This document shows positions 60,131-64,000 of a stretch of 64,000 bases of DNA, piece by piece. Source of the DNA: Termitomyces sp. T153 (Eukaryota; Basidiomycota; Agaricomycetes; Agaricales; Lyophyllaceae). Within the stretch, counting starts at the first letter, position 1. Each line of letters opens with the position of its first letter. Location of the stretch: positions 248,001 through 312,000 of the forward strand of contig JACKQL020000039.1 of assembly GCA_018296165.2 (NCBI GenBank), in the 5' to 3' direction. Under the pieces are notes generated by a model. It was not told where the DNA came from, did no database searches, and saw only the letters and a program-made list of their open reading frames with translations. The position numbers and the translations under genes were made by a program.

Positions 60131-61919
60131 GCAATAACTGGGGCTCATCAACGTGCAACGTGAGGAACCCGTCGGGACACAAAACGAAGCCCCATCTTCC
60201 GTTCCCCGTCAGCAGGAAGAACTCAACGCGGCCTCCAGCATCTTGAGGAACCTCAACCCCGCGGGGGGGTTGTTTGACCAACCCGCCGCCCACACCCTGG
60301 CCCTCTCCGCCCGGCCCTGGGCCAACTCGGTGCCCAGCGCCTTCCGAACCTGGGACCAACCCGCCGTCCCCAAACTCCGCTCCCAACGACCGCCCTTACG
60401 CGTTGACGACAACAACAGGACCCTCTCCTATATTGACGAGCCGGGCAACCCCGCCGACAAACACCTCCTGTGCAACGGGCCCCAACGAGACCGACCCCCC
60501 CACTTCGATCTCCGCGCCCCTCGTAGCAATGCCCCTCCGCCCCGTCCCAACGCCCCAGTTCCCCCACGACAGCCCATGGGCCCTGGGGCGCCCCAATCCC
60601 CTCTTTCCATCAACCCCTCTCATCCCCCGCCCGCCCCGATGCCTAATCCCCCCACTGATGTCAACTATTTCGGACCCCTGAACCCTGGAGGACCCCCTCC
60701 CCCTCGATGGGCCCCAGGACCCGCCCCGGGGAGTGTAGGTCAAAACCCCGGTGGGGGACCACCCAATGGCGGACCCCCGGAAGGATGGGGCCCGGCAATG
60801 GACAGCTTTCCCCCCCAGCGCAAAAACAGAAATAACTACTACTACTACTACAACGCTGGACCCCCACCTCGAACTCAAAATTTGCAGGATGATACCCACA
60901 ATGCACTGGCCTGGGAAGGAAAGCTCGATATCCAGAAGCCCGAACCCTTCACCGGCCGCGACCCTCGGAAGTGGCGAATCTTCCTGACCCAGTGTTTAAC
61001 TATGTTTCAAGCTAAGCCCATCACTTTTCAGCTTGAGAGCTCACGAGTGGCCTTTGCCGCATCATACTTACAGGGCATCGCCTTCAACCACTACACTGCG
61101 CTACTCCGGTTCGACCCAAACAATCCCGTACTCTCCCATTGGCTCGCTTTCACTCAAGAGTTCTCGAGTAAGTTTGGCGTCTTTGACACTGTAGCGGAGG
61201 CAGAGGAAAATCTCTTCAACCTCCGAATGCGCGACAACGAACGCTTCACGACCTCCATTGTACGATTCGAACGAGAGGCCTACGAGACTGGCTGGAATTA
61301 CAATGCCCTCTGTCGTGCCCTGCCCCAATGGATCAAGGACGTTCTTTGCCTTGCGCCCAAACAAACCACCTACAACGGGTACAAGGCGCTCGTTACCCAG
61401 GTTGACCAACGTTATTGGGAAGACTGCAGCAAAAACACGGCGCCCTGGACCTCGTGGAACACCTCCGGTAACACCAACTGGCAGGCCGGAGCAACCAATG
61501 GCATCCGATCCTCAATCCCCGCTAACCCTGCTAACCCCACACCCCACTTCCCCCCAGGCCGAGGAGTCCCCAACACTAACTGACCCCCGGGGCAGCGACC
61601 ACCCGCCCAGCTCAACGCCGCCGACCTCCATGACACTCCAGTACCCCTGGATACCAACCCCGACAATCGCGACGACATCCCGGACCCCACCAACGATCAG
61701 GAAGCCCTATGCGCAAACAGGATCCAGGACAGCCAGTGGATCGATGTGCTAGAGGAAACGCAGGAGAAACAACGGAAGGAGGGCGTGTGCATCCTATGTG
61801 GTGAGCAGGGACATTTTATTTGCAGTTGCCCTAAACGACAGGTGATGGGACGCACCATGTGGACGATCAACGGAGAAGACTGTAACTACCAGTTCACGGA
61901 AAACAAGTCAGCGGTTTAG
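60131..61919 (+). pseudogene. gag: gag, capsid and zinc-knuckle part of element F (in-frame TGA)
   Basis: The frame opens after the insertion (QREEPVGTQNEAPSS). It passes through a Pro/Gly/Asn-rich linker and a retrotransposon Gag/capsid domain (WEGKLDIQKPEPFTGRDPRKW, FLTQCLTMFQ, YLQGIAFNHYTALL, FTQEFSSKFGVFD, RFTTSIVRFEREAYETGWNYNAL). After an in-frame TGA at 61,581-61,583 the same phase carries a CCHC zinc knuckle (C-x2-C-x4-H-x4-C, 61,788-61,829) and stops at TAG 61,917-61,919. Zinc knuckles bind the genomic RNA. The last 34 nt overlap the pol frame. Confidence 0.82.
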
Positions 61920-62803
61920 GTCTGGAAGACGCACTAGACCGCGGACCACATCCCAACGTCTTCTCCGCCCCAGCCACACTCCTCCGCGCAATGATGCTTG
62001 CCCCGGACAACCCCCCAGCACACCTCCCCTCCCACTCCTCCACAAATCTCCTCCTCCACACCACTCTCCCCTTCACCAACAAACCCATCCCCACACTAGT
62101 CGACAGCGGCGCCACTGATAACTTTGTTGATGAATCCCTGGCAGTGCTTGCCCCACAACCCCTCCGCCACCTTCCCGCTCCGATCCCCCTCAAACTCTTT
62201 GACGGAGACTCTACCCCAGTGGGAGACATCACTCATTGCCTAGAAACGACCCTGACCTTTGCCAATGGACAACAGCAAGAACTCCGACTACTCGTCACAA
62301 AATTACACCCCTCCGCCCCTGTCATCTTAGGGTTCTCATGGCTCCGCTCCACCAATTCCCGTGTCGATTGGCCCAGTCTCATCCTACGCCTCGACCGGGA
62401 CAACCCCACTGACTCCAGACTGGTACCCTTCCATGTCTCACCCCCCTCTGAGAGCTCCGAGACCACGATCAACCAACCCTGGACCCCGCCGCAACTTCGC
62501 TCTAGGTCTGCACAATTGTTCGTCATCTATGTCCGACTTGGTGGCTCGCTCAAGGTACTTCCCACCCTCGTAGACAGCGGTGCCTCCGGTGTCTTCGTCA
62601 GCAACCAACTCGACCTCCGACGCAATGACCTTGACAAACTCCTCGAGCTCCAACTCTTCGACGGGAACCCCGCCATGACAAGAATCACGCAGTACCACAA
62701 CAACACCCTCACCCTCAATAACGACCTGCAGTTCCAGGCCCGACTCCTCGTTACTCAACTACTCCTGTCGACCCTGATCATGCTCAGACTTCTGTGGCTG
62801 TGA
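61886..62803 (+). pseudogene. pol: pol, protease region of element F with two retropepsin-like motifs
   Basis: The pol frame is -1 relative to gag and open from 61,886. Two aspartic-protease active-site motifs occur about 157 codons apart: LVDSGATDNFV (near 62,096) and LVDSGASGVFV (near 62,567). Each is followed by a similar fold: LKLFDGDS ... LRLLVTKLHPSAPVILGFSWL and LQLFDGNP ... ARLLVTQLLLSTLIMLRLLWL. Retropepsins work as homodimers and mature the polyproteins. A TGA at 62,801-62,803 breaks the frame, which resumes in the same phase into the reverse transcriptase part. Confidence 0.82.
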
Positions 62804-63898
62804 GACGTCAACCCCGACATCAACTGGAAGAACCTCACTATGCAATTCCCCGGCCCCGAAGCAAGCTTAGCAGCCGCCATCCACCTCTGCTTCCAGCCTA
62901 TCCCGGACCCCAACGCCACCCCGGATCCAACTGCTACACCTATGGGACCCAACTCCGTCGACTCCGGAAACCTTGACATTAAAATTATTGGCGCCGTCCC
63001 CTTCGCGCGCCTCCTACAAGAAGGCACCCCCGCCTTCCAGTTGCAAGTCATGCCAGCCCTACTCAAGGAATACCTCTGTGTGGGGACTACTGCACCAGAA
63101 AACAAGACGGAGGAACAGATCCTATCCAAAGTAGTTCTCCCAGAGTACCATGAGTTCACTGACGTGTTCTCCGAAGGAAGTGCCAAGGAACTCCCTCCGC
63201 ACTGCTCCTACAACCACCAGATCGACCTCGAAGAAGGCACCTCACCCCTATTTGGCAAGATCTACAACATGTCCGAAATCGAGCTCCAGGCCCTGAAGGA
63301 ATACCTCAACAACATGCTCGGCAAAGGTTTCATACGTCCCTCGATTTCCGTGGCTGGCGCTCCGGTTCTGTTTGCCAAGAAAAAAGACAGATTCCTCCGA
63401 CTCTGTGTGGATTATCAGGGACTCAACAAAGTCACCAAGAAGAACTGGTACCCCCTCCCCTTAATCGGAGACCTTGTTGATTGCCTTTGCAGCACCAAGA
63501 TTTACACAAAAATTGACCTTTGTTCTGGCTACAACAACGTCCGGATCGCCCCAGAGCATGAATGGAAGACCGCCTTTCGCACCCGCTATGGCCTCTTTGA
63601 GTATCTTGTAATGCCCTTTGGAATGACTAACTCCCCTGCCACCTTCCAGTACTTCATGACCGACATCTTCCACAACATGAACAACGTCTTTGTCATCGTA
63701 TATTTGGACGATATCCTGATCTACTTGAATTCGCTGGCGGAGCATTCGGAGCACGTCCGCCATGTCCTGGAACGACTCCGAGAGTATCACCTTCATGCTA
63801 AACCCGAAAAGTGCTCATTCCACACAGCGGAAGTTGAATATCTCGGGGTCATTGTCACCCCTGATGGTGTGCGCATGGACCCTGCCAAGGTCGACGCA
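62804..63898 (+). pseudogene. pol: pol, reverse transcriptase region of element F
   Basis: Same frame as the protease. The Ty3/gypsy reverse transcriptase is plain: LPPHCSYNHQIDLEEGTSPLFGKIYNMS, PVLFAKKKDRFLRLCVDYQGLNKVTKKN, TKIDLCSGYNNVRI, EWKTAFRTRYGLFEYLVMPFGM and the catalytic YLDD at 63,701-63,712, then YLGVIVTPDGVRMDPAKVDAI. Family resemblance ends abruptly at about 63,898, a TGA follows at 63,914-63,916, and the thumb/RNase H part is not found in the last 100 bp. The break suggests an internal deletion or rearrangement, or a frameshift at the window end. Confidence 0.88.
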
Positions 63899-64000
63899 AT
63901 ACTGTTCCATGTTTGACTCCTTGAAAGGCATGCTCCAGACCCCTTCCCTGGCCAACGCTCCAGCCGACCGCCCCCCGTTGAAGTTGAGGACAAGTATCAC

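Larger units (their letters stand above)
57325..64000 (+). mobile_element. Young Ty3/gypsy LTR retrotransposon F (partial, runs off the window)
   Basis: 5' LTR, self-complementary primer-binding site, gag (broken), -1 overlap, protease, reverse transcriptase. The order protease then reverse transcriptase places it in Metaviridae-like Ty3/gypsy elements; the integrase and 3' LTR would be to the right. It interrupts LTR E. In-frame stops, an insertion and a frame change make this copy non-autonomous. Confidence 0.88.

Noticed and set aside
44000..64000. CRISPR-like or tandem-repeat structure
   Set aside because: The repeated blocks are ~1 kb LTRs with target duplications, not short regularly spaced repeats; the genome is eukaryotic.

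Overview
This window is nuclear DNA of a filamentous basidiomycete, most likely an Agaricomycete. The evidence is dense 45-60 nt introns, a complete fungal-type acetyl-CoA carboxylase, fungal housekeeping and polarity genes, a degraded DUF6589-type gene of the kind abundant in mushroom genomes, and Ty3/gypsy elements of basidiomycete type. No bacterial operon logic applies. Exon chains were built by hand from GT-AG (or GC-AG) sites and were accepted only when total coding length and reading phase closed from ATG to stop.

Positions 1-43,650 are gene-dense and ordinary. In order: an Axl2-like cadherin-fold protein (-, cut by the window edge), the karyopherin Kap123 (-), mitochondrial dihydroorotate dehydrogenase (+), a BTB protein (+), a 2.3 kb gene-poor stretch, the formin cofactor Bud6/Aip3 (-), a Dcr2-type metallophosphatase (-), mitoribosomal uL23m (+), an LRR protein (+), a Zap1-like zinc-finger regulator (-), a variant CTP:phosphocholine cytidylyltransferase (-), the CUE protein Cue3/ASCC2 (-), a FAD monooxygenase (-), Tma16 (-), the tiny gamma-tubulin cofactor MOZART1 (+), a Zds1-like protein (+), the Arp2/3 subunit ARPC2 (+) and ACC1 (+). 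Five or six of these serve polarity or the cytoskeleton (Axl2, Bud6, Zds1, ARPC2, MZT1 and perhaps Kap123 cargo traffic). Dihydroorotate dehydrogenase, ACC1 and the cytidylyltransferase are biosynthetic.

Positions 43,850-64,000 are a transposon graveyard. It starts with a broken DUF6589 gene (-) split by a solo LTR, followed by a decayed Ty3/gypsy RNase H/integrase fragment (-). Then come several ~1.0-1.16 kb LTRs of one family: three solo LTRs with perfect 5-bp target duplications (45,375-46,512; 49,077-50,211; 50,755-51,911), a 5' LTR (50,402-52,697) broken by the third of these and followed by a C-rich non-coding interior, another LTR (56,286-57,324) cut by a younger element, and finally that younger element (57,325 to beyond the window end) with gag, protease and reverse transcriptase. 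CpG is almost absent in the 44-50 kb part and common in the 57-64 kb part, which fits an age gradient with methylation-type decay.

The most interesting signal is in this LTR family. The 13 nt directly after the 5' LTR (the primer-binding site) are an exact reverse complement of the predicted first 13 nt of the element's own transcript, 32 bp below the LTR TATA box. This is the layout of Tf1-type self-primed reverse transcription, not tRNA priming. The same element also carries two retropepsin-like active-site motifs in tandem.
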